Shown piece after piece: positions 48,490 through 63,100 of a DNA stretch of 64,000 bases. Position 1 is the stretch's first letter. Each line of letters begins with the position of its first letter. The stretch comes from Nectonema munidae. Lineage: Eukaryota; Nematomorpha; Nectonematoida; Nectonematidae. The DNA lies in contig JAUIRK010000058.1 in NCBI GenBank assembly GCA_030549495.1, positions 107,501 through 171,500 of the forward strand, read 5' to 3'. The position numbers were made by a program, and so were the translations under genes. The notes below the pieces were generated by a model. It worked only from the letters and a program-made list of their open reading frames with translations. It ran no database searches and had not been told where the DNA came from.

Positions 48490-49750
48490 TACTCTCCACT
48501 GAGATACTATTTTTATCAACAAACAGGAGATTTATTAAATTATCCAAAACATTAACATTGATAAAAAACAAAACAAATTGAGTTCAAGTTAAAAGAAAAA
48601 TATTAACACGATGATTTAACTTGTAAATTTATAAACTCTCTTTTGGACCACACTACTGTCTATTATATTGACAAGAATACCGTCATTGTGAAATAGAGAA
48701 AGGCCGATTTGATAAACGGCATGAAGCTTGTTCAAATTGAACATGTTCGATTTAACGTGTATGGATAAGTTTATTTAAATATTGAGAAAACATGTTTGTG
48801 TAAACTTACCTGTGAAAGCTAATTTAATAATCACAAAAAACTGTTTTTAGACAATATTAAAGCAAAGAATTGTGAAATTAAAATATATTTTAAAGTTTAT
48901 ATATTTGACGTTGATTGTCAGGTTTGACTGGTTTTCATGAAAAATAAATGACAGCATTAGATTCGCAATCAATTATTTAGTTTGTTCACGTTAGAATTTT
49001 GTAAAAATATTTAATACTTTAGGAAAAAAGGTACGACTGATTCCTCCCTCATCACTGAGATTGTCTCATCACTCAAGGGCGAGGGTGTCGCTCGTCATCT
49101 TAGATGTATGCCCTAGTTCTAGTTTCAATAGAAAAGTGCTTTCAATTTTTCGCTTTTCCCCGCCCCCCTCCCCTTCAAAGTGATTTTAAGGGGGCGAAAA
49201 GCAGACACTTCCAATTAGTCTTCTAACGGTATCGTTTCACAGGAAGATATGCTTCAACTTCTTTGCACTTCAATATATCTTTGCAGCAAGAAAATATCAA
49301 CTGTTCTGTCATGTTGTGGGACTTTTTGACAACAGATATTTTTTTGAAACTTTCAAACCATACTTAATATTTTGCAAAAACATTCCTATGTTATTTATCG
49401 AACATGAATTTGTTTAATAGTTTAGTTAACCCAACTCGAGTGCTTTACTACCAGCGCAAGCTTCACTTGATTGGTTTTACAAAAGTTGATGCTAACACTT
49501 CAGCACACAAAGGACACTTATGTTCCTCTTCCCCACCACACGTTAATGCAGTAAAATGAAATTTCAAGTATGAGTCGTCATATTTCAATTTTTAGCCATT
49601 AAGAAAAATGCACATTTACAAATTAGGCCTGAAAAGCAATAAAAGAAAAAAATAGTACTCAATTCAAAGACTAACTTATTTGTTCTTTTTAAATCTGGTT
49701 TATTGGGAAAAATGGCAAATGACCCAATATGGGTGCGATATTTTGGAAAA
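48490..49750. other. Spacer with repeat R3 end
   Basis: 48900-48973 carries the R3 terminal motif AGATTCGCAATCAAT and neighbouring sequence (copy C, about 75-100 bp). The rest is AT-rich with a GC-richer patch at 49040-49200 that has no assignable identity. Confidence 0.4.
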
Positions 49751-49759
49751 AACGATTCA

Positions 49760-49834
49760 CTCAGTGTCCCCTACTCGACCCCCATGGAACTTCTTCGCGG
49801 CACGCTGACTCCAGTTTGAAAACCACTGAGCTAG
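49760..49834 (-). repeat. hAT terminal sequence (CAGTGGTTTTCAAACTGG)
   Basis: On the minus strand the element end reads CAGTGGTTTTCAAACTGGAG, then a GCGTGCCGCG block, a common hAT terminus. No second end was found. Spacer 49835-50580 is otherwise empty. Confidence 0.55.
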
Positions 49835-50589
49835 AAGGTTGATTCAATCAGAATTACAAACAAGGTAATTTGACTTCATAAAATCTGTGCAGTTGTAGTG
49901 GGGTTGAGAGCTTACAGTGCAAGTATCGTGTCGGGTAATAATGGTGGTGTGTTCATTGGACAAAAATTCTTTTATAATAAATTTTGAAAATTATAAAAAA
50001 AAAAAGTTCGCCCTCTCCCATTTTTAGGATGTGCGTCACTGCCACACTTTCAATTTTTAACATAGCCAATTTTCATGATCAGTATTGAGGATTTAAACTT
50101 TTAATTTACAAAGTTCAACAACTTATTTTTAGGATTTATTCCAATACTGTTGCTGTTGTTGTTAGCGAGTAGATTTTACTATCCCATTAAAAGCAAAATC
50201 TATCAGTTAGAGATAGGAGCGACTAATTTGGTTCCAAAACGAATATACATTAGTTTAATAAAATTTTCTCAAAATCCCATTTTATTTTACCTTTTAAATT
50301 ATAAATAGATTAAAAGTTTATGCCTCCTTTATTTTTATGCCAAATTTTTTAAATAAATACCTCTAAAATGTAGCTTATTTCTTTGTTTTAAACACTTTTT
50401 GCTATATTATTTACACTTTTAAAAATGCTGATCATTTCAACAGAAAGTTTTAGTTTGCTTTTATGGAAAAGATTATTATTAAAAGTATATGCTTTCCTTT
50501 TTTATTATCAAATGTTGTGTATTACTATAGTATATGATATAGAGTGCTGACCTTAATTAATAGCCTTACGCTTTCATATCATACGCGTA

Positions 50590-50993
50590 CAGGGCCGTAT
50601 CAAGGGATCGTGGCTTCCCAGTGCAAAGGTCCTGAATGGAGCCCCTCATCCCTTGCTCTTTCTTTTCTCACTCATCCCCACCCCATTCTGTCTTTAAAAG
50701 TGATTTAGAAAAAAATGCTCACATTTTTATTAAGCCACATAATTCAGATATATAGTGGCTGAGTCGAAGACAGTCTCCATTAGATGTTCATTTTTCGTGT
50801 TTTAGCAGCAGCAAAATTATCGATGACTTCGTCAAAATCAACACAATCGAGAACTTCTTTTTCAATGCTCATAAGAGCCAGGCTTTAGATGCGGGCTTGC
50901 TCCATAGTGCTCCTTAGGTAGGAAAATGAAATGGCGCCCCGTGGCAATTGCTCCCCCCCCCCTCTGATACGTCTTGTACGTAATTGAGCCCTG
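50590..50993. mobile_element. hAT MITE H1, copy 2, with 8-bp target duplication
   Basis: 404 bp. The left end is CAGGGCCGTATCAAGGGATC; the right end is a diverged inverse (ATTGAGCCCTG). It is flanked by TACGCGTA (50582-50589) and TACACGTA (50994-51001), one mismatch in eight. Same family as 30188-30588. It ends 199 bp upstream of the MRPL11 start codon and may supply part of its promoter region. Confidence 0.85.
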
Positions 50994-51192
50994 TACACGT
51001 ATGCTGTCATGTTTAGGCTTAAGAATAAATTATGCCCTACTTATCTAAATAACTTGTCTTTAATAGTATATTATAATTACATTAATATCAATGCTTTTTT
51101 CTTTTACGCGTCACTGTAGGAAAAAAGGATACTGTATATACGGTTTACTCCGCAATAAAAAACCTTTTAAAGCAGGAAATTGAAGCTTGGAA

Positions 51193-54100
51193 ATGGGTGT
51201 GTTCGCATATAAAAAACTGAAAAGGATGCGAAAGATCGCAAAGAGAGTTTTTTTGAGAACAGATGTACCAGCTGGCAAAGCTTCTCCTTCGCCTCCTATA
51301 GGTCCTCAAGTTGGTCAGGTAGATTAGCTGGATTAATTTTCTTATACTCCAAAGATTTGCTCTGATCCTACTCACACTTGTTTAGCTCAACATTAAAGTG
51401 GCTACCTTTTGCAAAAATTTCAACACAATGTCAGAAAACATTAAAGAAGGCATTCTACTCCCTACATTAATTGATGTAAACGTAAGTAAGCGTCACTTTT
51501 TTTTAATTCTGCAGAGTTCACTCTATTGATCTATTTTGTCCGCGTGCCATTCAAAATTCCGAAAAACCAACTCCAAAATCAAAATCCTGAAAAATAAAAC
51601 CTTCAAAATAACTGCAGATTTTATCAATAGTCTAAATTAGTATTTTTAAATATACGTTGAGAAATTTTCGATGATAGTTTTAGAGTTTTCAAGCGTCTAG
51701 ATCACGCTTGTCCAAGCTTTCGTTAACACGTGCAGCACCCACGAAAATTGCTTTCGAGCCACGTTTTCGTTTTTTACTATTTTTATTAAACTAGGTACCG
51801 ATAAAAATTAGGTTAAAGTTTGGTAGCTTTAAAAATGAATCTATAGAAATGAATTATTATTTATAGATCTGTAAAATATATAATATTTTCATATGAAACA
51901 AGAATGCTGTTGTGGAGTTAGAATATTATATTGCTTTACTTTGGATTATTCTAATTCGAAAGATGCAAAAATGAAATGTTTTAAAGGAAGCCGCTGCCTC
52001 CATATGGTAATATTGAGCTCCTCAATTTGGACATAATTAGTCTAGATCAGTGGTTTAAAAAGTAGTCGCTAGCGCCCCAAGGGGGTCATTTGGAATTCCT
52101 AGTGTGCATTGTAATAATTTAAGAATTACTTGTATTAGGAGTAGAACTTCGTTGATTGAATCACAGACACATTTCGAATTAGTTATGTGATAGTTTTAAA
52201 GATTTCGGAAATGTATTTTTATTGTTTAATGCCATATAGTGTTTCCATCTTTCCTATGAATTGAATACTCTGGTCTTCAGCCTTTTCTTATTCTGTTTAC
52301 CCCCTAATCCAGGTCGGATAAATGCTCTGTTTTAATGATTTTGACCTTAAAAATGAAACAGTAAGAAAAAGGAAGTTTTATTCTTATTTCTCTAGCTATA
52401 TTACAGATGGCATGTTCTTCCACACGATTGATTGATCAATGCAAGAGAAAATTAAACAGCGCAACAAATAAATTTTTATTTTAAAAACAAAAAATAAAAT
52501 TGCAGATAGTATTGGAAGATTTGGCATTCTCAAACACAAACTTTTTACGTCAAAAATAAGATAGGAACTTATTCTTATTAACAATCGGGGACCCGGCTGA
52601 TGTCGCAATTTGTCTGCATTCAGCTTAAATCGAGGCATCAGGCGATTTTCAAGTCTTAATGAAACTAAGGATGAGAAGCCTTGCTGACATATCTCTGATG
52701 TCAGCATCTGCAACAAAATATGTTGCCTGTTCAGTTAATTATTTTTAATCCGTAATATCTGGCAAAGCAACCCATTTATCCGTGCCATGGTTTGTGTTTA
52801 ACTCCTTTTTGTGAATAATCTGTTCGAAGCTCTAGGCATCAGATTTATCAGTTTCGTTATAGGAAAATGATTGAGATTGGAAAATGGGCGGCTGATTAAC
52901 CGATTAATTTGCCCAAATTGTGAGTTCATAGATATACATAAGATACAAAAATCGTGCGTCAAGAAAACGGAAATAATAATTAAACACAATTTTATTAGAA
53001 CATCATTTCAAGGGTGCCTGGCCAAAACGTCCGAAACCGAAACGTCCGAAAACCAAAATGCCCGAAACCAAAAGGTTCGAAACCAAAAAATTAGAATTAT
53101 GGACACTGAAATATGGACAAAACTTTTCAATATAATTTAAAAAAGTTTATTTTATATCGAAATTGAAAAATTGAAAATAAAAGTTTCAGACCAATACAAT
53201 CCAGTGATGGAACTGCATATTACCAACTTTGATGAGTAAGAGCGTGTTGAAATTATGCAAAGCTTTAGTTCGTTATCAGATAGATAAGTTCGACATGAAA
53301 TACTTGAAAACATAAGAAATCAAACAGGCATGAAGGATTATACTAAAAAATTTCGTTTTGTGAAGTTATGATTTCTAGGCGTTTTTGTTTTCGCTCGGAC
53401 GTTTTGGTTTTGGACGGTTTGGTTTTCGGGCGTTTTGGTTTCGGACATTTTAGTTTTCAGACGTTTTGGTTTCGGACGTTTTGACTATGAACCATTACAA
53501 GTACCAGAAGATGAAAATGAGGTTATCCAATGCCGTTATAAAATATGATATAATTACACAAGACATATTATTACAGGCTAAAATAGTTTAAAGAATTCTA
53601 TTTATAACAAACAAAAAGTTTGTCGTGAAGAAACTCATTGAGGCATTAAAGAATAAAAAAAGAGCAAGTATATAATATATATGTATATCCAAGGGGGAGG
53701 CCTCATGGGCCTAGCCCCTCTCCCCCTATGAAAAATGGCTTCAAAATTACCCTTACTAATGTATAAAAAAATAAATTTTTGCAATTTATTCATGGCAAAA
53801 TAATGTTAAAAATATGAAAACATAGGTATTAGTGATTCTAAAACACATAATACAGCTGTCGTATTCTCTGAAGACTTTTAGCAAAATTGCAAAAAAATTA
53901 AATAGATTTCGCCCCCCCCCCTATAAGAAATTTCTGGATCCGCCACTGGTATGTACATTACATGTCTGAGATCAAGATGTAATAATGCATAATGAAATTG
54001 TGTATTAATGAATAGAGACATTAAATAAGTGGATAAAAAGTTCGTGCTTAAACAAAGAGTAATCTGTCATATTTCTCATGGATCTGGGTAAAGAGTTAAA

Positions 54101-57100
54101 AAGGAAAGATACACAGGAATAAAAAGTCTTTTTTTGTTTCTGGTTCTGATTGGCTGCATTTTGAAAAAGTGTTTATTTTGAGTTCAGAATGTTTGACTGG
54201 TTGATGCAGTTCTTTAAAAGTAGATAAGAGGAATTTGTAGTGGTCGGGCGTTTTTGAGGAATTTTTCAGATTGAATATATATTTTATGCAGTTTTTAGCT
54301 AGCCTATCGAATTTGGAGAAGTCCAATTTACTAAGGAGAGGATAATAAGTTTTGATTGCATAGTTGCAATTATTAAGAATGTAAGCCTTAATTAGCAGGG
54401 TTTTATGAGTAGAAGGGAGGAATGGAAGGATTTCCTTAGAATAGCTAACTTAAATTTGGATATTGCAATTATGTTATTGAAATAATGCTCAATTGAAAGA
54501 AAGTTTGAAATACTGAGGCCTAAGATACTAATAGGTGAAGCGGTTTTTATGTTGTTGAGGTTTGGAGTGAATTTTGGAATTTTATTCATTTTTGGCGAGA
54601 AAATCGTGGTAGAAGTTTTTGAAACATTCATATACAAGTGGTTGTAGGTGCACCATTGTTGCAGGTTTTTTGACGTATTTGTAATTCCTCTAAAGAATTG
54701 TGGAATGAGATAGAATAAATGTCATCGGCATATAAGAAAAGTTTGGTATGCGTTGAATTAATGAAGAACGGCAGATGAAAAGATTAAATAAAAGAGGGCT
54801 TAGCGTAGATCCTTGTGGTAAACCGTGATTAGTAAGAGAAGGAGAAGAAATGAGTTGTTGAAATAGGTTTGAAAGGTACGGCTCGATAAGTAAGATTTTA
54901 TCAGATATTTTTTTATTAATTAATATTTTTCCGGATTTTCTACTCGATCACTCTCATTACAAACTCCATAAGATTTCAAAATTAAGCGAATTTCACCAGG
55001 AATTCCAGTGTTTTGAACATAAATGAATTCCTCTTCCACCATTTGCTATTTTCAAAAAGGAAGAAATTGAAGCTATTGATGAACCTTGTTCTACGATAAT
55101 AAAAGTATTTTAGTTGTATCTGGGTAAATGGACCAAATAACCATGGTATTTGAAAGATGTCTATTTCAGGTGCTAAATAGTAAAATTTTATGGAATTGTT
55201 GATGTGATATATTTTGATACCTCACTCCTCTGGCTTACTAAGCTCGTCTCCATTTAACTATTTCTTCATCAGCAGTTACAAAATCTTAAGGGGTCCAATA
55301 TCTAAAATTTAATTTTTATTACGATAAACTTTTTTCACCCTGTTTCCTTCACGTGAAAAATCAAATCTTAAAGGTGAAATGATTACTTGACATCATTTTT
55401 ACTTATAACACCTTTTACAAAATGAGCCCTACGACTGTTGTACAAGTTATCCAATGGTATGCCTTGGTCTCCTATTTCAAAGTAATGAAATATGAGCGAG
55501 AACATTTTCAACACCAAACTCATTCTAGAATGACTCAATTTCACTCGAAACATTTTTTTTTTAGCCTTTTTCACGTATTATTTAATATTATTTTTAGTAA
55601 AAAAAAACAATAATTTTATTAAGAAAATCAAAAAGTCTTAAAAGAATGTGGAGACATTTACCTCTTGATTCATACAAGAAGGGAGTTGATGTCACTATAA
55701 CAGTTTCTTAAATACCCATGAATCAGTAGCGTGCCCAGAAATTTTTTTCAGGGTGGGGGCAAGAATGAACTCATATTTCAGTGATCAAATTTGTATCTGT
55801 TCAAAAATTTACTTTTTGAATAACTTCAAATAGATCACGATTCTTATTTCAATCGGTCTTCTTTCGTTCCTTCTCCGTTTTGTTTGTCATCTAATATAGT
55901 TAACACATTAATACTAAGATATGCAAAACTAGACATTAAATAACTTCACACACAAACTAAAAAGGGTTTTTGATAAATTTTTTTAGAACTTTAAAATTTT
56001 AACCTTCTTTTATTTGCAAAAAAAAACTTATACATTTTGCTATATCAATTTCTTTGGTATATTCCTTCATGAAAGACAAAAAAATTCAATTATTTCTTCT
56101 AGATGGTGTCATAGATTTTCTGGGAGGCGTGAGGATTCTGTTTAGCTTAGAAAAACTTCTTTCACTAACAGCCGTACTAGAACCTACGATCAAAAGTCCT
56201 AGAAAAAAAAGTATGTCTTTTTACAACATGTAAAAATATTTTAAAAACCTTTGTAGAACTTATATATGTTAGGAAATGCTTCATTGACTGGTTGTAGTAT
56301 TTCAAAAACATGAGTAACTTTTTGTTCTTTTTCCAATTTTTTTTTTATAAATTCTTTTCCAACTTGAATTTCTGCAAAAACTTGCTGATTATCGATCTGT
56401 AGATGGCCTATAAATGGTTTTAATTTTTCGTAATTAAGAAATTCTTCATTTTTTTGACACAAATATGAAATAGCTTTCATTATTTTGCAATTTCTTTCAT
56501 TGAATCTAAAAAAGTAAACTGCTAAAAAATCAAAAATTTGTCAAAAACAAACCTGAAATTAAATTCATCTAAAATTATTTGCAAAGTTTCATCATAAAAA
56601 GTACGAAAATTGTTGTATTTTTCTACGCTATCATCAAAAATGTTTTCTGCAGAAGCTTCAACATAAAAACTCATCTTTTTGACTAACGAATCGAATTCAT
56701 CAGTATTAACCTTAAATTTAAGTAGAATTTTCATCACATCATCTACTAAACTTAGTCCAATGATGATATTATTGTCTTCTCTAAAAAAAATTATATTGTT
56801 TTAGTTATCTAGTTTTAAAAATTAAGTTACTTGAAGATACCCATTAGCAGATTTCATAATACTGAGAAATTTTTCAATCATGAGTATCGTAAAGATAGTG
56901 GATTCATCTTTTAGCAGTGAGAAGACTTTTCGCTTCAAAAGAAACATCTATTTCAGAATTGCTTCTCAATTTTTGAAGAGAAGATATTAATTTTTTGTAA
57001 TTTCCCATAAAAAATTTAACAACTTCGTAATGAGAAGTCTATCTTGTTTCAATAAACTTCCTGAAATTTTTGCTGATTAACTATGAGCTTTTTTTGAGAA

Positions 57101-60100
57101 TTTGTGAAGCCTTGTCATTAGAGAAAAGAAAAACTCAACATCTTTAGTATGTCGAAACGAAGCAGTAATAACTAAATGAAGTTGATGATTTATACAATTA
57201 AATAATCATTCTTTTAAATGAGACATGCTAATTAAGGCTTCCTTTACCAGATTCCCTTTCAAAAATCTCACCACCTCATGGAATGAAAAAACATCATAAA
57301 AATGAAAACTTTTTATAGCTATTTACAATTGATAAGCATTCTTTTCCAGAGATATCTTTTGTGCCATCAGTTTTTAAAGACAAATAAGTTGAGCTGTTTA
57401 TATCAAATATTATTCTTTGAAGAACAAAATTTTTCAGAGCTCCAATTATTTCATTTAAAATTTTTGGAGACAAATAAGTTGAATTTTTTGGAACACAAGT
57501 TGCAATCTTAAAGTAAAATGAAAATTCATTAATTGAGTGAAAAATCTTTTTCACCTTAAGTGGACCGTTTTTCACTTCAATTATGCCTTTTTCTACTTTA
57601 AGTGTGTTCTTGATCCTAATTTTCAATCATAAAATTTGTTTACACCTATTTTCAGTTCAAGATTATATCAAATGTGAACAACTCTAAAAGCACTAAAACA
57701 ATCTAAAAAATCCCATGAAGTTTTTTTTAATCATACATCATTAAGTATGAAATTTTTTTTGTTTTAAAAAAGTGAAAAAAATTTAATTAAAAAAAAGCGC
57801 ACCTTTAGTGAAAAAAGTGCAGTTAATGTGAAAAAGAGCTAACTTAAAGTGGAAAAGAGCACAGTTTAATTTAAGAAAAAACAGTATATACAAATAATAT
57901 GGTGGCATGGCAGGTTCGTTGAGATGATGGACTCAGCACGGAAGCTTCTGGATTCGATTCCTCATCAATACCAATTTGTTCATAGTTTGACATAAGCGGT
58001 ACATCAGTGCCTTGTCAATGAAAACACACCCACGGTACCTTTACCTTAATAAATTCTGATATATCTGCAAAAAAATGTAGGTAAAAAAACACACCACTGA
58101 TTTTAAATAAAGATTTGAAGAAAATTGATTGAATTTTGATAATGCAGTTATGTGATATTATGTAAAAAGTAAAAACGATTTGACATACCTCTCGAATCCT
58201 TTTTACACAAGAAATCAAACAAGTTGATAAAAATTCCCCAACTTTTCATAGAATTTTGATTCATTTTACCTCTGAAAGTCTGAAAGGGAGTTTGTTGACG
58301 CATATAAATTGAATTATTTCCACAATGGACTTGACATGATACCTATAAAAGTAAAATTAGAAAATGAAAACATTTTTCAAAAAGCAAACTGTTTATTATG
58401 AATTATTTGAATTACAGTGTTGACTAGTAGTGACCAAGTTAAGAATTGAATGCTTTCAAAACTAGTTTGAAAAAATATTTATAGTAAAAAACATATCATG
58501 CTGTAAAATAAAAGTTAGCACTTCAAATACTTGATAAACCTAAACTTACTTTTGTTTTTCTATTTCAACCCTGGAAACTAAATAGGATACACTCTTGTTT
58601 TCATGGATACGGAGATTTCTCTCCTTCCAGGCTGCATAAGCAATAACCTGCAATTTTGTCTTTTCATGTTTGGAAAATCCTTTTTCTTTATCTAAAGCGT
58701 GTTTCCAATTTTTGTAACCTTTTTTAACTAAGGCAGTTATTTAGAATAAGTATTGCCCTAATGACGACAACCAGTTGCGAATCCAGGGGGCTCATGGGCC
58801 TAGCCCCCCCCCCCTCTATGAAAAATGGCTTCGAAAATTACCCTTACATGTATAAAAATAAATTTTTGCAATTTATTCATGGCAAAATAATGTTAAAAAT
58901 ATGAAAACATAGGTAATTAGTGATTCTAAAAGACATAATACAGCTGTCGCATTCTCTAAACACTTTTAGCAAAATTGCAAAAAAATTTAAATAGATTTCG
59001 CCCCCCCCCCCATATAAGAAATTTCTGGATCCGCCACTGACGACAACAATAACAAAAAGCTGCACGATGTAGAACAGAAAATTCCAGCCAATCTCTGTTT
59101 TTGAACCAACTGAACTTAAAATCTCTACTATCTTGTGGGTTATAGCAATTCTATATTGCCCAAGTCAATAACATCACTTGAAATTTGTACATCAAGTTCT
59201 TGATCCCCTATAAAAAACAAATTAAAAAAAATATTAATAAAATAGAACTATACTGGATAAGCGTGATGCTGTTTGACTAGAAGACTGCTCTTTTACTTCT
59301 TTGGTTTTGAAAAAAAAAATCTAGGCTTTGCTGGCAAACTCTTTTCGACATCCTTTAAACTAATATTCTAAAATAAAAAAAATTATATACCTAAAATCTG
59401 AATTAGCCACCTTACTGTTGTAGTTTTTGAGAGAGAAAAGAATGAGAAAGAAAGCAATTTCAATCATAAAAGCACATGCAATGCAAGCTATGATGCAATT
59501 CAGTTAATTTTTTGTTGTTACCTTTGCCATGAAGAATAGCAGATCAAAGAAGTTACTGCAACATCTTTGATGATTTATTTCTTTAATAGGGATGAAAAAT
59601 CAAAAGAAACTTTTGGCGGGCTAGGGAATATGTTTTTGCAAATTTTTGTCTTTTCACTTGCTGAAAGTAGGTTACTAATGCATTTTATTTCAGCCGGACA
59701 ATAGTTTTGATCTGACCATCTGCCTTCCCACGAATGGCTATTTCTTGATGCAAGCTGCTGGCGTTACGAGAGGCGCGCAATACAGTGGTATTTTTATCAA
59801 CACATTTTCTTATTAAAAATAACTATCATTTATAAGAAATATATTCATCGATAAATTAATAATTTTTACATCCTTTAGAAAAGCTTCGTTATTTTTTTTT
59901 AAATTTTCCGAATAAGAAACGAATCTTTTTTTTAGAAAATCATAAAAGAGTAATACGGTTGATTATCTGTAATCCGGTAGTGACTTTATTTGCAAAAATT
60001 TGAGAATTTTTTTTAAAGTAAAATTTAGAAATAGTATTAGAGAAAAGTTTTATAATAAATTGTAACCCAATAAAAGTTTATAAAAGAAGTTTATAAGTTT

Positions 60101-63100
60101 CCCTATAAACCTTTGAGCCTTTGAGCACTTTAATTTAATCTTCAAAAATGGCGCTTACCTTTTATACATGGAACAGAAAATACCGACTTTTAAATTTATA
60201 ACAAAATTTTAACACTTCCTGTCTATGTTATAAATATGAATAAGGTATGTCCTGTAAATAAAATAATTTTTTGGTCTTTAAATTAAATGAATCTTTTATC
60301 TCAAGTCAATGAGCTGTATTGGATGAGTTTTTTTAATTTTTTGATTAATCATAGCATTACTTGTCTGTTTAGTGCTGGGAAATAACCTAGAACCTACACG
60401 ACATTTGGATTTGATTCGAATATTTAAGAGTTTCACATGAAATTTCAATTCAATATTTATAATTCGCATTCTTGCATTTTTTGAAATTCTTCTTCCAAAA
60501 GCAGGCTATACTGCTGTTTTTGTTTCTTCGCTATGACGATGTAAACAATTTATTCTCTCTATTTTTTACTTGATATTTTTCGGCAAAAAATTCAATCATA
60601 AAATACTTTTCCTGATATATTTTTCAATGGGCTTAAGTTTTTTCAGTATTGCTCCAGTTCCAAAATTTTTGGTTGCGCCCTTGTCCTAACCCCAAACATA
60701 CATTCAATTCCACCATTTTGTTCTTAAATTTAGGAGTCAACTTACATACCCACATATATGTATATCTCATAACCTGTACGGTTGAACGCGGGTAGACAAC
60801 TTGCGTGTTATCTCCAACCCGTATATTACGATGATTCTTCTCCAACCTGTATTCTACGATGATTCATCTCCAAACTATATACTACAATGATTCATCTCCA
60901 ACCTGTATACCGCGATAATTCATCTCCAACCTATATAATATATTTTATCAAATAATCAAAATAAAATTCTGTAATCAAAGAATCGAAAAATATTCTTTAA
61001 AAAATCAAAAAATATCAAACTTTCTGTTCATATTTTGCTACCTCATACGATGTTACAAAAGTTATTACCTATACTTTGCAATTTGCACGATTTTAAATAT
61101 TATATTTGTCAAATAATCAAAATAAAATTCTGTAATCAAAGAATCGAAAAATATTCTTTAAAAAATCAAAAAATATCAAACTTTCTGTTCATATTTTGCT
61201 ACCTCATACGATGTTACAAAAGTTATTACCTATACTTTGCAATTTGCACGATTTTAAATATTATATTTATACTTTAAATATTAGATTCGTACTAAATCTA
61301 TTGAAAACTCTTAATACTTAAAAAATAAAATTTTAAATAGAGTTTAGAAAAATAAAATTTATAAACTAAATAATTTAAATTAAAGAAATCTATTATTGAA
61401 AAATAAAATTTATAAACTAAATTATTCAGATTTAATAGAAATCTATAAACTTTAGTTATTTAAAAATTATCAGGTTAGTAGGTGTTAATTTATAGAAATC
61501 TAAATAACAAAATTTATAGATAAAAACAACTTTAATAAAGAATCTTGTTTTATTAAAAATATAGATTTGAAATAGTAGTCATACAAATTTATTATCTTTT
61601 TTGAGAAGAATGAATAAACCCATCAACCATTAATTGAATTGAATATATTGAGAATGAAAATTTTTTTTAATGCAAATGAATTTTTTTGATTTGTTAAATT
61701 AAGTACATTATATACGTATATACAAAATATACAAATATATATGAAATTTTTTTGAATTAAAACATTTATGATAAATTAAAGTTAATATTGTTATTTAGAA
61801 TGATGATAAGAGGATTCTAAAAATATATAAAACTTGCTTTTTTGTTGAATATATGTGAAGTCATAATTTTGAGGTCGTTACGAAAGGGCCTGAAAAATCG
61901 AAAATTCAAAAATTCAAAAATTTTAAAACGTATTCTGAAAGAGTTTGATACGCTGATTTCGAATATGTAATTTGTTTGAAATGAATCGAAAGATTTTTTA
62001 ATTTTTTTTGAGGTCAAAGTTGAATTTTTTGTCATTTTTTCAAGTTCAAAGGCTAAAAATAGTATTTAAAAAATTTTTAATTTAAAACATTTATACATTT
62101 TCGTAATCAGTATAAAATTTGCTTTAAAATGAGATATTAAAATCGAAAATTGGATAAGTTTGAAATTTTTCGAAAATTTTGTAAGGGGGCGGACCCTTTA
62201 AAATTTTTCAAAAAAATAAAAAAAAATTTCAAATTTTTCCACCATAGTATGTTTAAATATCAATTATATATTATGAATGTGCAAAAAAAATTGACAAAAA
62301 AAGTTTAATCTTCATTTTACACGCTAAAATATAGTGAAAAATAGCACAATTGTGCATATTGTTCAAGGGCTTATAAAAAATTTTTTTGAATTTATTTGAA
62401 AACTAATAATAATTCAAAAATGTAGGTAAAAGAATGCTCTTTAAGATGCGCGTGGTTTAAAATGATTTTAAAAAAATTTCTCGCATAAAGTTTTGTTCCA
62501 AAGTTAAAATTTGACATTTTTGACACAAAAATTTTAAAAAATTTGTTAAAATCAAAAAAAAAACATATCAAAAATAAATATTTTTCAAAATTTTAAAATT
62601 CTAAAATAAAATTTAAGCAATTTTTAATAAGATGATGTAAAAATTAGAAAAAAATAATTTTCTTTTGATGTAAAATTTTTGAATCAAAAATGTCAACTTT
62701 TTGAAAATTCAAACCTTTTTTTATAAAAAATGGAATTTTTTTTTCGAAATTTTTTTTTACAAAATTATTTATTTATAAAAGTACTTTAACTCACTTGAAA
62801 TTTTTTTTAAAAATTTTGAAACATCTCGCGGGAATTGAAAAAGTGAGAAAATTTATAGTTCAGGTGCGGGTCAATGAACTCACTGTCAGGTCATTTAACT
62901 TAGACCACGTGATAGCGCTACCGAAATGAGGCAGGTTAACATTTTATAGCTTGGAAAAATCTTTTTTAATCTAAAAGTAATTTGACTTTAATTCGAAAAA
63001 GTAAAAAAAAAGTGAACAGTTTTCCTATGTGTGTAATGTAAATGAGGTAAAACAACTAATTTCTTTATATATGGAGATTACATAAACATTTCAACCAATC

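Larger units (their letters stand above)
55724..59400 (-). mobile_element. hAT transposon (ZMYM/DUF4371 group), degraded, with insertions
   Basis: A minus-strand hAT inside MRPL11 intron 2. The left terminus is CAGTAGCGTGCCCAG at 55724. The N-terminal part starts near 59349 (MSKRVCQQSLDFFF). The zinc-finger region lies at about 59110-59050 and about 58740-58560 (GYKNWKHALDKEKGFSKHEK). A conserved block at about 57400-57310 reads KTDGTKDISGKECLSIV. The C-terminal half is at 56737-56240. Breaks are frequent. It is interrupted by the H2 MITE (58772-59039) and a SINE (57897-58047). The right terminus was not found. Confidence 0.78.

Noticed and set aside
52396-52716. 106-codon minus-strand frame in the MRPL11 intron
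   Set aside because: No motif or repeat similarity seen, and no splice or promoter support.
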